A model generated the notes under the pieces. It saw only the letters and a list, made by a program, of their open reading frames with translations. It was not told the origin of the DNA and did no database searches. A stretch of DNA of 64,000 nucleotides, taken from the NCBI GenBank assembly GCA_963668605.1, contig OY764903.1, positions 4,278,001-4,342,000 of the forward strand, given 5' to 3'. A program made the translations under genes and the position numbers. This DNA is from G963668605 sp963668605 (GTDB taxonomy: Bacteria; Acidobacteriota; Terriglobia; Bryobacterales; Bryobacteraceae). This document shows positions 32,247-40,441 of this stretch, piece by piece. The first letter of the stretch is position 1; each line of letters opens with the position of its first letter.

Positions 32247-32500
32247 ACGTCGCTCCTCGTCTCGATCCAGCGCTTCTCAAACTCGGCAAAGCCACTCGCC
32301 GAGGAAGAAAGCATAATGGCGCGAACCGCCATCGCCGCGGCCGGACACGAGAGCTGGGCGGACGGTGGCAATCCATTGAATCTACTTTGCGCGCCGACGC
32401 TACCTGGAAGGCACAACACCCAGATGATTTCGGCGACCAGCATAGCCGCCGCGATCCCCGTCCTGCGAAGTGACCCACGGAACTTGCGGCTGTCTATCAT
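32240..32500 (-). CDS. Small exported or membrane protein upstream of the ECF sigma gene
   Basis: An 86-aa protein: MIDSRKFRGSLRRTG, a hydrophobic segment IAAAMLVAEIIWVLCLPGSVGA that could be a signal peptide, then a polar region with FAEFEKRWIE. GGAG precedes ATG 32500. It overlaps the ECF sigma start by 7 bp, suggesting co-translation. No family is recognised. It might be an anti-sigma or sensor peptide, but that is only positional inference. Confidence 0.45.
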   Translation of the reverse strand: MIDSRKFRGSLRRTGIAAAMLVAEIIWVLCLPGSVGAQSRFNGLPPSAQLSCPAAAMAVRAIMLSSSASGFAEFEKRWIETRSDVC

Positions 32501-33098
32501 GTTTTTCTCCGATCTGTTTCCGCACGGCAAGCGCCCCTCCACCCGCCGAGCACATTTCATGCCATCGTGTGATCAAGACGAACGAGCCGGGCCAATGTTG
32601 TGCGATCGCCCAAGCGCGAACCTGTACGCCCACGCCTGCACCTCATCGCAATCCCTTGTGGCCTAGTTCGATGACTGCTGCATAGGCCCCCACACCCTCA
32701 CTGCCCGCAATTCCCAGTCTTCAGCGGGCAACCATAACAACGCTCAGAAGCGTCTTGATGCTGGACCCCGTTAGAGCAATCCATTGCCCAATCATGAGGC
32801 TGGGTAGGGATTGGACATGGGGAACACATGGCGCCGTTCGCCGGGCGGCACATGGCCAAGTGTCGCCATGTACAGAGGCCGCGAGGTTCCGCAGCGGTGA
32901 TCAGGTTCACAATCTGGCCCGATCACATTGGAGTAGCGCGGGGCTTTCCTCAATTCCGTGAGCGGGCACACCGCGTTTATTTGAACGCCAGGAAAGCTTG
33001 GACCTATGCGTGCTCCCTAGCGGGTGTCGCGCCAACTGGCCTTGCACGGCTTCCCTACGAGGTCGCCGGCCGCTGTGGCGAGCTTCGGAATTACCTCT
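32501..33098. other. Intergenic stretch with a decayed Thivi_2564-like remnant
   Basis: No intact gene. On the minus strand around 32729-32799 the frame reads IGQWIALTGSSIKTLLSVVMVAR then stop, which matches the middle of the Thivi_2564 protein at 15756-15947 (IPMASSIKTILNVLVVV) in both protein and DNA. It is therefore a broken paralogue. The rest, up to the YihY-type gene, shows nothing recognisable. Confidence 0.4.
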
Positions 33099-34058
33099 AT
33101 GATCGACGAAAAGCGAGTCCCGGTGGAGCCGCCTGTTTCGGTGCCAGCAACTGGCGGTACGCGTCGCATTCCAGGACGGCCATCTGCGTTTCGGATAGCA
33201 GACACGACACACCTGCTGGGCGACGCTTTGGAAGCGTGGTACCGGCACAACGCTCCTCGCTTGGGCGCCTCGCTGGCCTTTTACACAATCCTCTCTCTGG
33301 CCCCTTTATTGATCCTGGTAATCGCGGTCGCCAGCCTGTTTTCGGGCAGAGCGGCGGCGGAAGGTCAGATTATCTGGCAGATTCAGAATCTCGCCGGTAA
33401 AGAAGGCGCCAATGTCGTCCGGCAGATGCTTGAAGGTACGCGCGGTCCGGCCAGCGGTATCCTGGCCACTACCCTTGGATTGTTGACTCTGTTCGTGGGC
33501 GCGACCGGAGTAGTCACGGAGTTGCGCGACACGCTGAACACGATATGGGAAATCCCGGTTCGAAAGAGCCCCTGGTCCAGGAGTCTCGTGAAGATCTTGA
33601 AAGAGCGTGTTTTCTCCTTTGTCATGGTGTTGGGAGTCGGCTTCCTGTTACTGGTTTCCTTGATCGTGAACGTGTGGCTGGCCAGCGTGCGGGCGTTATT
33701 CAGCGGCTTGCTGCCGATGCCGGAATCCGTACTGCAGACCTTGACCTCCGTGGTCTCCTTCGTCGTAATCGCGGCGCTGTTCGCCTTGATCTACAAGTTC
33801 ATGCCGGATATCGAACTGGAGTGGCGGGATGTAGCCGCGGGCGCCGCTCTAACCTCACTACTGTTTTCCCTGGGCAAACTTGTGATTGGCCTATACCTGG
33901 GCAAGACCGGCCTCGGTTCCACCTATGGGGCCGCCGGCTCGCTGGTGGTTCTACTGGTGTGGGTCTACTACTCGGCGCAGATCTTCCTCCTCGGAGCGGA
34001 ATTCACGCAGGTCTTCTCACGGCGTTACGGCCGCGGCGCAAGTTCGAGATCCAGCTAA
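33099..34058 (+). CDS. YihY/BrkB-family membrane protein
   Basis: A 319-aa inner-membrane protein with about six transmembrane helices. Family landmarks are RLGASLAFYTILSLAPLLIL near residue 58, a VGATGVVTELRDTLNTIWE segment near 130, KFMPDIELEWRDVAAGA near 235, and LGSTYGAAGSLVVLLVWVYYSAQIFLLGAEF near 270-300. The start is uncertain: ATG 33099 (MIDEKRVP) gives a normal length, while a GTG at 33024 would add 25 residues; neither has a strong ribosome site. Proposed roles for the family include transport; the substrate is not settled. Confidence 0.88.
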   Translation: MIDEKRVPVEPPVSVPATGGTRRIPGRPSAFRIADTTHLLGDALEAWYRHNAPRLGASLAFYTILSLAPLLILVIAVASLFSGRAAAEGQIIWQIQNLAGKEGANVVRQMLEGTRGPASGILATTLGLLTLFVGATGVVTELRDTLNTIWEIPVRKSPWSRSLVKILKERVFSFVMVLGVGFLLLVSLIVNVWLASVRALFSGLLPMPESVLQTLTSVVSFVVIAALFALIYKFMPDIELEWRDVAAGAALTSLLFSLGKLVIGLYLGKTGLGSTYGAAGSLVVLLVWVYYSAQIFLLGAEFTQVFSRRYGRGASSRSS

Positions 34059-34220
34059 CGAGTTGTTTGGGCGGGTCGGTTCTTAACCATCCAAAGTCAC
34101 TCTTGTCCAAGACAGATTTGACCGCCGCATTCGGAACGCCAGACCCGGCGTCACGACTCCTAACGGTGCTGGGACCGGCACGGCCCACCGGGCGCGTAAA
34201 CAGTCAAGCATCCGGCTGGA

Positions 34221-34451
34221 TTATATTTTGTGCCAAAGCGAGCTGGCGAGGGTTTTGTAGTGATCCTCGAAAACTTTGATCTGACGCTCAGCTTCATCCT
34301 TGGCGATCCCGTAGCGTTCCTGGACCTTGCCCAGTAACTGTTCCCGGAACCCGGAGGCAACATCGATGTCATCATCCGTCAGCTTGCCCCACTGCTCGTG
34401 AATATGGCCCTTAAACTGCTTCCAGTTTCCCGCGAGTATATCCTTGTTCAT
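34221..34451 (-). CDS. CsbD-family stress protein (YjbJ-like)
   Basis: A 76-aa protein: MNKDILAGNWKQFKGHIHEQWGKLTDDD, then GKVQERYGIAKDEAERQIKVFED. The NWKQFKG and WGKLTDDD motifs identify the YjbJ subgroup of CsbD proteins. AGGAGAAAC precedes the ATG. It is divergent from the SYLF protein at 34887, and a tandem operator sits between the two genes, so both may be regulated together. Confidence 0.92.
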   Translation of the reverse strand: MNKDILAGNWKQFKGHIHEQWGKLTDDDIDVASGFREQLLGKVQERYGIAKDEAERQIKVFEDHYKTLASSLWHKI

Positions 34452-34698
34452 TGTGTTTCTCCTCTACATGTGTTCGGACGTCACGATTAGATCTGTCCCA
34501 AACTCTGCTTCTTACCGGCAGTTAAGTAACCAAACGCACAAATAGCTCCGGGCGCGTACGCGGAGTACGTCCTTTGGCCGCATGTCTATCTACTGCGAAC
34601 TGCTTCGTCATGCCCCTGCTCACCGCGTTCCAGTCGAGGAAGCTGCTCGCGTAACGAAATGCAGGCGGCCTGCGCGCTTTCTATTCGTCCAGAAAATC

Positions 34699-34732
34699 TG
34701 ACCGCGCCCCGTCACTTGACCACACGTGGTCA
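34699..34732. promoter_or_regulatory. Tandem TGACC-N6-GGTCA operator between CsbD and SYLF genes
   Basis: TGACC-gcgccc-CGTCA, then ct, then TGACC-acacgt-GGTCA. Nineteen of twenty half-site bases fit. It lies 248 bp upstream of the minus-strand CsbD gene and 155 bp upstream of the plus-strand SYLF gene, placed to serve both. Confidence 0.7.
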
Positions 34733-34809
34733 CTTACTCGACACCGCGTTCCCTCCAAACCAACGCCGCAACGCAGCCCTTGGCGAATCGGTTCAACAAA
34801 AGGTGAAGT

Positions 34810-34825
34810 TGGTGCGGCACGTGCA
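34810..34825 (+). promoter_or_regulatory. Possible sigma54-type promoter before the SYLF gene
   Basis: TGGTGCGGCACGTGCA has exact GG-N10-GC spacing and lies 78 bp downstream of the tandem operator and 61 bp before the start codon. The match to the consensus core is partial. Confidence 0.28.
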
Positions 34826-34886
34826 CTAAAGACAACGGCACCCAAGTCCCTCACAGGGATGATCGGGTCGACCGGGGAGGTCAATA

Positions 34887-35585
34887 ATGCGAATGATTCT
34901 AGTGGCGGCACTGGCTGTTGCGCCCATGCTGGCCAAAGACAACGAACCTGCAAAGCGGCTGAACGAGGCCGCCGCAGTATTCTCGGAGATCATGGCGACG
35001 CCCGATAAGGGCATCCCGGAAGATCTGCTGGCGAACGCCCACTGCATCGTAATCGTTCCTGGGCTGAAGACCGCTGCTTTCGTGTTTGGCGGCAAGTTCG
35101 GGAAAGGATACGTGTCCTGCCGAAATAAGAGCGGAACGGGCTGGTCGGCACCGGGCACGGTCCGCATCGAAGGCGGCAGTGTAGGCTTCCAGATCGGCGG
35201 ATCGCAGACGGACTTGATCATGCTCGTGATGAATGAGCGGGGGGCGGATAAGTTGCTTTCCAGCAAGTTCACACTCGGAGCGGAAGGTTCAGTTGCGGCC
35301 GGACCCGTGGGACGCACAGCGACAGCTCAAACCGACGCTCAAATGCACGCCGAGATTCTCTCGTGGTCGCGATCCCAGGGACTGTTTGCAGGCCTCGCTC
35401 TGGAAGGAGCCACCCTGCGGCAGGACCTCGATGACAACGCGACGCTCTATGGCAAGAAACTGGAGAACCGTCAGATCGTGACCACCGGAGTGCGAGCACC
35501 CGCTGCGGCTGCGAAGCTGATTGGTCTGCTCAACAAGCACTCGGCGCGAGAGCGCAAGGGTGCATCAACTGGCTCCAGCCAATAA
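34887..35585 (+). CDS. SYLF-domain lipid-binding protein (Ysc84-like)
   Basis: A 232-aa exported protein with a short signal peptide (MILVAALAVAPMLA) and a SYLF domain at about 25-200. Typical motifs are IPEDLLANAHCIVIVPGLKTAAF, GGKFGKGYVSCRN, QIGGSQTDLIMLVMNERG and SQGLFAGLALEGATL. SYLF domains bind phosphoinositides or membranes in eukaryotes; in bacteria an envelope role is assumed. AGGTCAATA precedes the ATG. It is followed after 31 bp by an OmpA-type gene, a likely operon. Confidence 0.9.
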   Translation: MRMILVAALAVAPMLAKDNEPAKRLNEAAAVFSEIMATPDKGIPEDLLANAHCIVIVPGLKTAAFVFGGKFGKGYVSCRNKSGTGWSAPGTVRIEGGSVGFQIGGSQTDLIMLVMNERGADKLLSSKFTLGAEGSVAAGPVGRTATAQTDAQMHAEILSWSRSQGLFAGLALEGATLRQDLDDNATLYGKKLENRQIVTTGVRAPAAAAKLIGLLNKHSARERKGASTGSSQ

Positions 35586-35616
35586 TCTGGCGAGAAAGAA
35601 ACGTAAAGTGAAACAA

Positions 35617-37239
35617 ATGAAACTTAGCTGTGCATTGCTTGTAGCATGCGGAGTTTTGTCGGCTCAGGGACCGCCGAAGCAGGATGAGAACTCGGTCAGA
35701 ATGGCCGCTGGCGCGGCGCCCATCTATCGCGTTACAGTAACCACGCGGACCGCGAAGGCAGTCAACTACCAGCACCGTAGCGGTGCAACAAAGATCGATT
35801 TCCGCGGTACCGAACTCCTGCCGAATGCTCGTGGCGAGGCCAAAGTCGAGAGCAAGCAGGGTTACATTGAGATCGAGGTGGAATTCGGTGGCCTGCAGCC
35901 GGCGACAAAGAACGGCGCCGAGTACCTCACTTATGTATTGTGGGCCATCACCCCCGAAGGCCGCACGGCCAACCTGGGTGAGGTTCTCCTAAATGGGACG
36001 AGGAGCAAGCTGAATGTAACCACCGAGCTGCAGGTGTTCGGCTTGGTGGTCACCGCCGAACCTTACTATGCGGTCACACAGCCCAGCGACTTGATCGTCA
36101 TGGAGAACGTGGTGCGCGCGGACACGAAGGGGAAGATCGAGGAGATCGACGCCAAGTACGAACTGTTGCAGCGCGGCCAATATCAGCGTCTGGCGAACCC
36201 TCTGGCGCTGAAGGTCGATCAGAAAATGCCGCTGGAACTCTATGAAGCGCGCAACGCCGTTCAGATAGCGCGCTCCGTGGGCGCGGACCAGTTTGCCACA
36301 GAGACTTTTCAAAAGGCCGAAAAGAGCCTGGCCCAGGCCGAAGCCTACCAGTCACGCAACGCAGGCAAGAAGCCTGTAACCATGACGGCAAGGGAAGCTG
36401 TGCAGACAGCGGAAGATTCGAGGGCAATCGCGGTCAAACGTCAAGAAGAAGAAGCCCTCACGAAAGAGCGGCAGTTGTCGGCCGAGCGTGAAGCGAAGTC
36501 AGAGAGCGACAAACTTTCCGCGCAATCCGAGACGGATCGCGTCAAGGCCGCGGCTGAAGAGGCGCGGCTGAAGGCACAGGCGGAAGCTGAGCGCTTAACG
36601 ATGGAAAAGAATGCGCAGACAGCGGCTGCCACGGCGGAAGCCGATCGCTTGAAACGCGAAAATGAAGCCCGAGCGGCTGCGTCGGCAGCCGACGCGGATC
36701 GGCTAAAGCGAGAAAACGACGCGCAAAAAGCGGCTAGCGACGCCGCACTCGCCAGCGCGGCCCAGCAGAAGGCGCAGTTGGAGACGGAGAAGGCAGAACT
36801 GCGAATCCTGCTACTGAAGCAGTTCAATGACATCCTGCAAACCCGGGATACTGCACGGGGGTTGATCGTGAACATGTCGGATGTACTCTTCGACACCGCC
36901 AAATATTCGCTGCGGCCTTTGGCACGAGAGAAGCTGGCCAAGGTGGCCGGCATCGTCTCCGGACATCCGGGACTAAGGCTGGATGTAGAAGGTCACACGG
37001 ACAGCGTCGGCGGGGATGACTATAATCAGCAACTCTCCGAACAACGGGGCGCGGCTGTCCGCGACTATCTGACCCAGCAGGGAATGTCAGTGAATTCGGT
37101 GACGGCGAAGGGCTTTGGCAAGACTCAGCCCGTGGCCTCCAATGACACCGCGCAGGGCCGGCAGCAGAACCGGCGCGTAGAACTGGTAATCTCCGGCGAG
37201 GTGATTGGCACGACGATCGGCATCATCGCGTCCAGGTAA
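35617..37239 (+). CDS. OmpA-family protein with long coiled coil
   Basis: A 540-aa exported protein. After the signal peptide (residues 1-17, ending LSAQ) comes a beta-type domain to about 215, then a very long Ala/Glu/Lys-rich coiled coil (about 265-410), and a C-terminal OmpA peptidoglycan-binding domain (about 425-525). The OmpA motifs are FDTAKYSLRPLAREKL, LDVEGHTDSVGGDDYNQQLSEQRGAAV and GRQQNRRVELVI. It probably links the outer membrane to peptidoglycan through an extended stalk. ATG 35617 was chosen by the signal peptide. Confidence 0.9.
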   Translation: MKLSCALLVACGVLSAQGPPKQDENSVRMAAGAAPIYRVTVTTRTAKAVNYQHRSGATKIDFRGTELLPNARGEAKVESKQGYIEIEVEFGGLQPATKNGAEYLTYVLWAITPEGRTANLGEVLLNGTRSKLNVTTELQVFGLVVTAEPYYAVTQPSDLIVMENVVRADTKGKIEEIDAKYELLQRGQYQRLANPLALKVDQKMPLELYEARNAVQIARSVGADQFATETFQKAEKSLAQAEAYQSRNAGKKPVTMTAREAVQTAEDSRAIAVKRQEEEALTKERQLSAEREAKSESDKLSAQSETDRVKAAAEEARLKAQAEAERLTMEKNAQTAAATAEADRLKRENEARAAASAADADRLKRENDAQKAASDAALASAAQQKAQLETEKAELRILLLKQFNDILQTRDTARGLIVNMSDVLFDTAKYSLRPLAREKLAKVAGIVSGHPGLRLDVEGHTDSVGGDDYNQQLSEQRGAAVRDYLTQQGMSVNSVTAKGFGKTQPVASNDTAQGRQQNRRVELVISGEVIGTTIGIIASR

Positions 37240-37379
37240 TCGGAGGGCGAGGCAAGGCGGGGGCCGGCACGCTCTGCTGGCTGGCTCCCCGCGGCCGCGA
37301 TTTCAGCGACCATCGCGCGCTGCCGATTAGCGGCAGCATCCGACTGTCTGAAGAAACCGGACGAAGGAGGCACACAGAC

Positions 37380-37592
37380 ATGATGAGCACTAAACCTGTT
37401 GATTCTGTATTCCGCGAAGGTGACGAAGTCGTGCTGGCCGAGGGTACATACTATGGCACCCATGGTATTTTTCTCCGGCTGAAGGATGACGTCAACTGGG
37501 CGGACATCAAGGAGCGCAATGGCAGCATCCGCAGCCACCCCGTCGCATGGCTTGCCCATTCCACGGACGCGGCCCGCGGTTCGGTGAACTGA
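37380..37592 (+). CDS. Small conserved hypothetical protein
   Basis: A 70-aa soluble protein, FREGDEVVLAEGTYYGTHGIFLRL then DVNWADIKERNGSIRSHPVAWL. The pattern GDEVVLAEGTYYGTHG resembles a KOW/SH3-like turn, so a small beta-barrel is possible. AGGAGG gives it a strong ribosome site. It opens a run that leads into groES-groEL. Function unknown. Confidence 0.7.
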   Translation: MMSTKPVDSVFREGDEVVLAEGTYYGTHGIFLRLKDDVNWADIKERNGSIRSHPVAWLAHSTDAARGSVN

Positions 37593-37631
37593 AGTGCGCC
37601 AGGCTAGAAACGAATGGAGGCGGAGTCATAA

Positions 37632-38054
37632 ATGAACAGCTCCCTGAAGAGAGAAATCGACGCGTGGGAAGGCGAGGGTGAAACAACTCCTCGCCCGCTC
37701 ACTGTCAACGCGATTCCGATGAGCGGCACGGCAAACCAAGTGGAATGGGCAGAGAGCATCAAGCACCAGGTGAACGACGAGTTCGCCCGCGTGACGTCGT
37801 TATTCCGATCGATCGCCGATCGACAGCATGGCGAGAGACGCGCCGATACAGAAGCGATTATCGCCATCCTCGATGATAAGCGCGCCGAAGCAATGAGCGC
37901 GGAACGAGCCAGTTACTTCATTCGCGACTGGCAGGAGATCACTGATCAGGTACGGCAGATGTTACTCCACGATCCCCGCTACTTGACGATTAAGAGCAGA
38001 CAAGCCGACAAAACTGCAGGTAAACACGACAAGCAGAGGATAACAGCATCATGA
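37632..38054 (+). CDS. Hypothetical protein co-transcribed with groES
   Basis: A 140-aa hydrophilic, mostly helical protein (WAESIKHQVNDEFARVTSLFRSIADRQ, EAIIAILDDKRAEAMSAERASYFIRDWQEI). There is no signal peptide. Its stop overlaps the groES start by 4 bp (ATGA), so translation is coupled to the chaperonin genes. No family is recognised. Confidence 0.7.
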   Translation: MNSSLKREIDAWEGEGETTPRPLTVNAIPMSGTANQVEWAESIKHQVNDEFARVTSLFRSIADRQHGERRADTEAIIAILDDKRAEAMSAERASYFIRDWQEITDQVRQMLLHDPRYLTIKSRQADKTAGKHDKQRITAS

Positions 38055-38368
38055 ATATCAGACCGTTATATGACCGCATCGTAGTGAAGCGGATCGAGGA
38101 GCGGGAAACCACGCGCAACGGCATTGTGATCCCTGATTCGGCTAAAGAGAAACCGCAAGAGGGTGAAGTCATGGCTGTAGGTCATGGCAAGAGGCTCGAG
38201 AATGGCAAACTGGTGGACGTCGATGTCAAAGTCGGCGACCGTGTCCTTTTTGGGAAGTACTCCGGTACCGAGACAAAGCTGGTTGGCACCGAGTACATCA
38301 TCATGCGTGAGGATGACGTACTCGGCGTTCTGACTTCGGCAACGCAGACGGCCCCAAAAGCCAGCTAA
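38051..38368 (+). CDS. groS: Co-chaperonin GroES
   Basis: A 105-aa GroES homologue: NIRPLYDRIVVKRIEERETT at the start, the mobile-loop segment TRNGIVIPDSAKEKPQEGEV, then VDVKVGDRVLFGKYSGTE and a C-terminal EYIIMREDDVLGVL. It forms the heptameric lid of the GroEL folding chamber. It overlaps the preceding hypothetical gene by 4 bp and precedes groEL by 30 bp. A CIRCE operator was looked for upstream and not seen. Confidence 0.97.
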   Translation: MNIRPLYDRIVVKRIEERETTRNGIVIPDSAKEKPQEGEVMAVGHGKRLENGKLVDVDVKVGDRVLFGKYSGTETKLVGTEYIIMREDDVLGVLTSATQTAPKAS

Positions 38369-38398
38369 CTCACATTCGGCCCACTAAGGAAACCATCC

Positions 38399-39985
38399 AT
38401 GGCAAAACAGATTACCTATAGCGACGACTCCCGTCTAGCGATTCTGCGCGGCGTCAATCAACTCGCCGACGCGGTGAAGGTGACCCTCGGACCCCGAGGC
38501 CGCAACGTCGTTCTCGAAAAGAAATACGGCGGGCCGACGATAACAAAAGACGGTGTGACGGTAGCCAAAGAGATCGAGCTGAAGGATCCGCTCGAGAACA
38601 TGGGCGCCCAGATGGTGCGCGAGGTTGCGTCGAAAACCTCTGACGTTGCCGGTGACGGCACCACCACCGCCACAATTCTGGCACAGGCGATTTACCGCGA
38701 GGGCGTCAAAGCAGTCACGGCGGGGGCGAATCCGATGGCCATCAAGCGCGGCATCGATAAGGCCGTCGAAGTTGCCGTCGAAGAGATCCAGAAGCTCTCC
38801 AAACCGGTCTCTGGCGACATGATCGTCCAGGTCGGCAGCATCTCCGCCAACAGCGACTCCACCATCGGCAACATCATTGCCGAGGCGATGAAGAAAGTCG
38901 GCAAGAACGGCGTAATCACGGTTGAGGAATCCAAGACCATGAATACCGAACTACAGACAGTCGACGGTCTGCAACTCGATCGCGGCTACCTTTCACCCTA
39001 TTTCGTGACCGACGCCGAACGCATGGAGTGCGTTTTCGAGGATCCCTATATCCTCATTCACGAGAAGAAGATCAGCAATATGAAGGACCTGCTGCCAATT
39101 CTCGAGCAAATTGCCGGTGCAGGCAAACCGCTATTGGTCATGGCGGAGGATGTGGAAGGCGAAGCACTGGCCACGCTCGTGGTCAACAAGCTGCGCGGCA
39201 CACTCAATGCTTGCGCCGTGAAGGCCCCGGGCTTTGGCGACCGCCGCAAAGCGATGCTGGAAGACATCTCGATCCTGACTGGCGGCAAAGCCATCATGGA
39301 GGAGATCGGCATCAAGCTGGAGAGCATCAAACTGGAGGATTTGGGCCGTGCGAAGCGCGTCACAGTGGACAAGGACACCACAACCATCATCGACGGCGCC
39401 GGATCGCAGAAGAGCATAGAGGGCCGGATCAAGCAACTTCGGAACCAGATCGAGGAGACTACCTCGGATTACGATCGAGAGAAACTGCAGGAGCGGCTGG
39501 CGAAATTGGCCGGTGGCGTGGCGATCATCAAAGTCGGCGCCGCGACCGAGACCGAGATGAAAGAGAAAAAGGCCCGCGTCGAGGATGCTCTACATGCCAC
39601 TCGCGCGGCGGTTGAGGAAGGGATCGTGCCGGGCGGAGGAGTTGCGCTGCTGCGAGCATCGATCGCACTCGAGAAGCTGACGCTCGATGGCGACGAGCAA
39701 TGGGGAGTGACTATCGTGCGTCGCGCTTGCGAAGAGCCAGTCCGGCAGATCGTGATAAACTGCGGGACCGAAGGCGTCGTCGTCGCCGAGAAGATCAAGA
39801 ACCAGACGGATCCAAACTTCGGCTTCAATGCCTCCACCGAACAATACGAGGATTTGGTGAAGTCCGGCGTAATCGATCCCACCAAGGTAACTCGCACGGC
39901 TCTGCAGAATGCAGCTTCCATCGCCGCCCTCATGCTCACGACCGAGGCCATGATTTGTGGGATCGTAGAGGAGGTGGGTGATTAG
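38399..39985 (+). CDS. groL: Chaperonin GroEL without Gly-Gly-Met tail
   Basis: A 528-aa chaperonin. ATP-site motifs are present: TLGPRGRNVVLEK, DGTTTATILAQ, and GGGVALLRA near 412. The apical domain is intact (APGFGDRRKAMLEDI). The protein ends AMICGIVEEVGD, directly after the equatorial domain, without the usual flexible tail of GGM repeats. A tail-less GroEL is often a second, specialised paralogue. Its neighbours here are stress and envelope genes. Confidence 0.95.
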   Translation: MAKQITYSDDSRLAILRGVNQLADAVKVTLGPRGRNVVLEKKYGGPTITKDGVTVAKEIELKDPLENMGAQMVREVASKTSDVAGDGTTTATILAQAIYREGVKAVTAGANPMAIKRGIDKAVEVAVEEIQKLSKPVSGDMIVQVGSISANSDSTIGNIIAEAMKKVGKNGVITVEESKTMNTELQTVDGLQLDRGYLSPYFVTDAERMECVFEDPYILIHEKKISNMKDLLPILEQIAGAGKPLLVMAEDVEGEALATLVVNKLRGTLNACAVKAPGFGDRRKAMLEDISILTGGKAIMEEIGIKLESIKLEDLGRAKRVTVDKDTTTIIDGAGSQKSIEGRIKQLRNQIEETTSDYDREKLQERLAKLAGGVAIIKVGAATETEMKEKKARVEDALHATRAAVEEGIVPGGGVALLRASIALEKLTLDGDEQWGVTIVRRACEEPVRQIVINCGTEGVVVAEKIKNQTDPNFGFNASTEQYEDLVKSGVIDPTKVTRTALQNAASIAALMLTTEAMICGIVEEVGD

Positions 39986-40017
39986 GTGCTTAGACGGCAC
40001 TCGGGCAAGGGAAACGA

Positions 40018-40245
40018 ATGAACAAAAGATTAGAAAAACGACATAAGCGTCAGGTTTCGCGTGCGAAAGAACAGGTCAAACTGTCGGAGCCCGACCTGAG
40101 AACACCGGAAGAACTGAAGGCCGCACGGGAAGCCAGCCGTCCAGCCGGTGGCCGGCATAGTGCTCCCAACGCGCAGCACGCCGCGCCATCAAACCGAGGT
40201 CACGGCGGCCCTGCCACACACAGTGCGGCGAAGACTGACGTGTAG
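40018..40245 (+). CDS. Small basic hypothetical protein
   Basis: A 75-aa, strongly basic protein beginning MNKRLEKRHKRQVSRAKEQV, with a Pro/Ala/Gly/His-rich disordered tail (SAPNAQHAAPSNRGHGG). AAGGGAAAC precedes the ATG. It lies 32 bp after groEL and 4 bp before a zinc-ribbon gene. The composition suggests nucleic-acid or ribosome contact; no family is recognised. Confidence 0.6.
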   Translation: MNKRLEKRHKRQVSRAKEQVKLSEPDLRTPEELKAAREASRPAGGRHSAPNAQHAAPSNRGHGGPATHSAAKTDV

Positions 40246-40249
40246 GTTC

Positions 40250-40441
40250 ATGCTCAACGCTATAGCAAAACTGTTCTCCACACGCTGTCCACATTGCAGA
40301 TCGATCGAGTTTAGAAGTGTAGGCGTTCAAAACGTCGCAGAGAGAGCTTTCCACTGGCTCCTTCAACCCTACCGGTGCTCACTATGTGGCCACCACTTTT
40401 TCCTGTTCCGATGGCAAACTCCAATCGGGGACACGGTGTAA
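40250..40441 (+). CDS. Small zinc-ribbon protein
   Basis: A 63-aa protein with two CxxC knuckles, RCPHCRS and RCSLCGH, spaced 29 residues apart, and an aromatic FHWLLQPY segment between them. This predicts one zinc-ribbon. It starts 4 bp after the preceding small basic protein and is likely co-transcribed with it. Confidence 0.65.
   Translation: MLNAIAKLFSTRCPHCRSIEFRSVGVQNVAERAFHWLLQPYRCSLCGHHFFLFRWQTPIGDTV

Noticed and set aside
37240..37379. Search for a CIRCE (HrcA) operator upstream of the groES-groEL run
   Set aside because: No TTAGCACTC-N9-GAGTGCTAA-like inverted repeat is present; only the GCACGCTCT segment shows weak resemblance.
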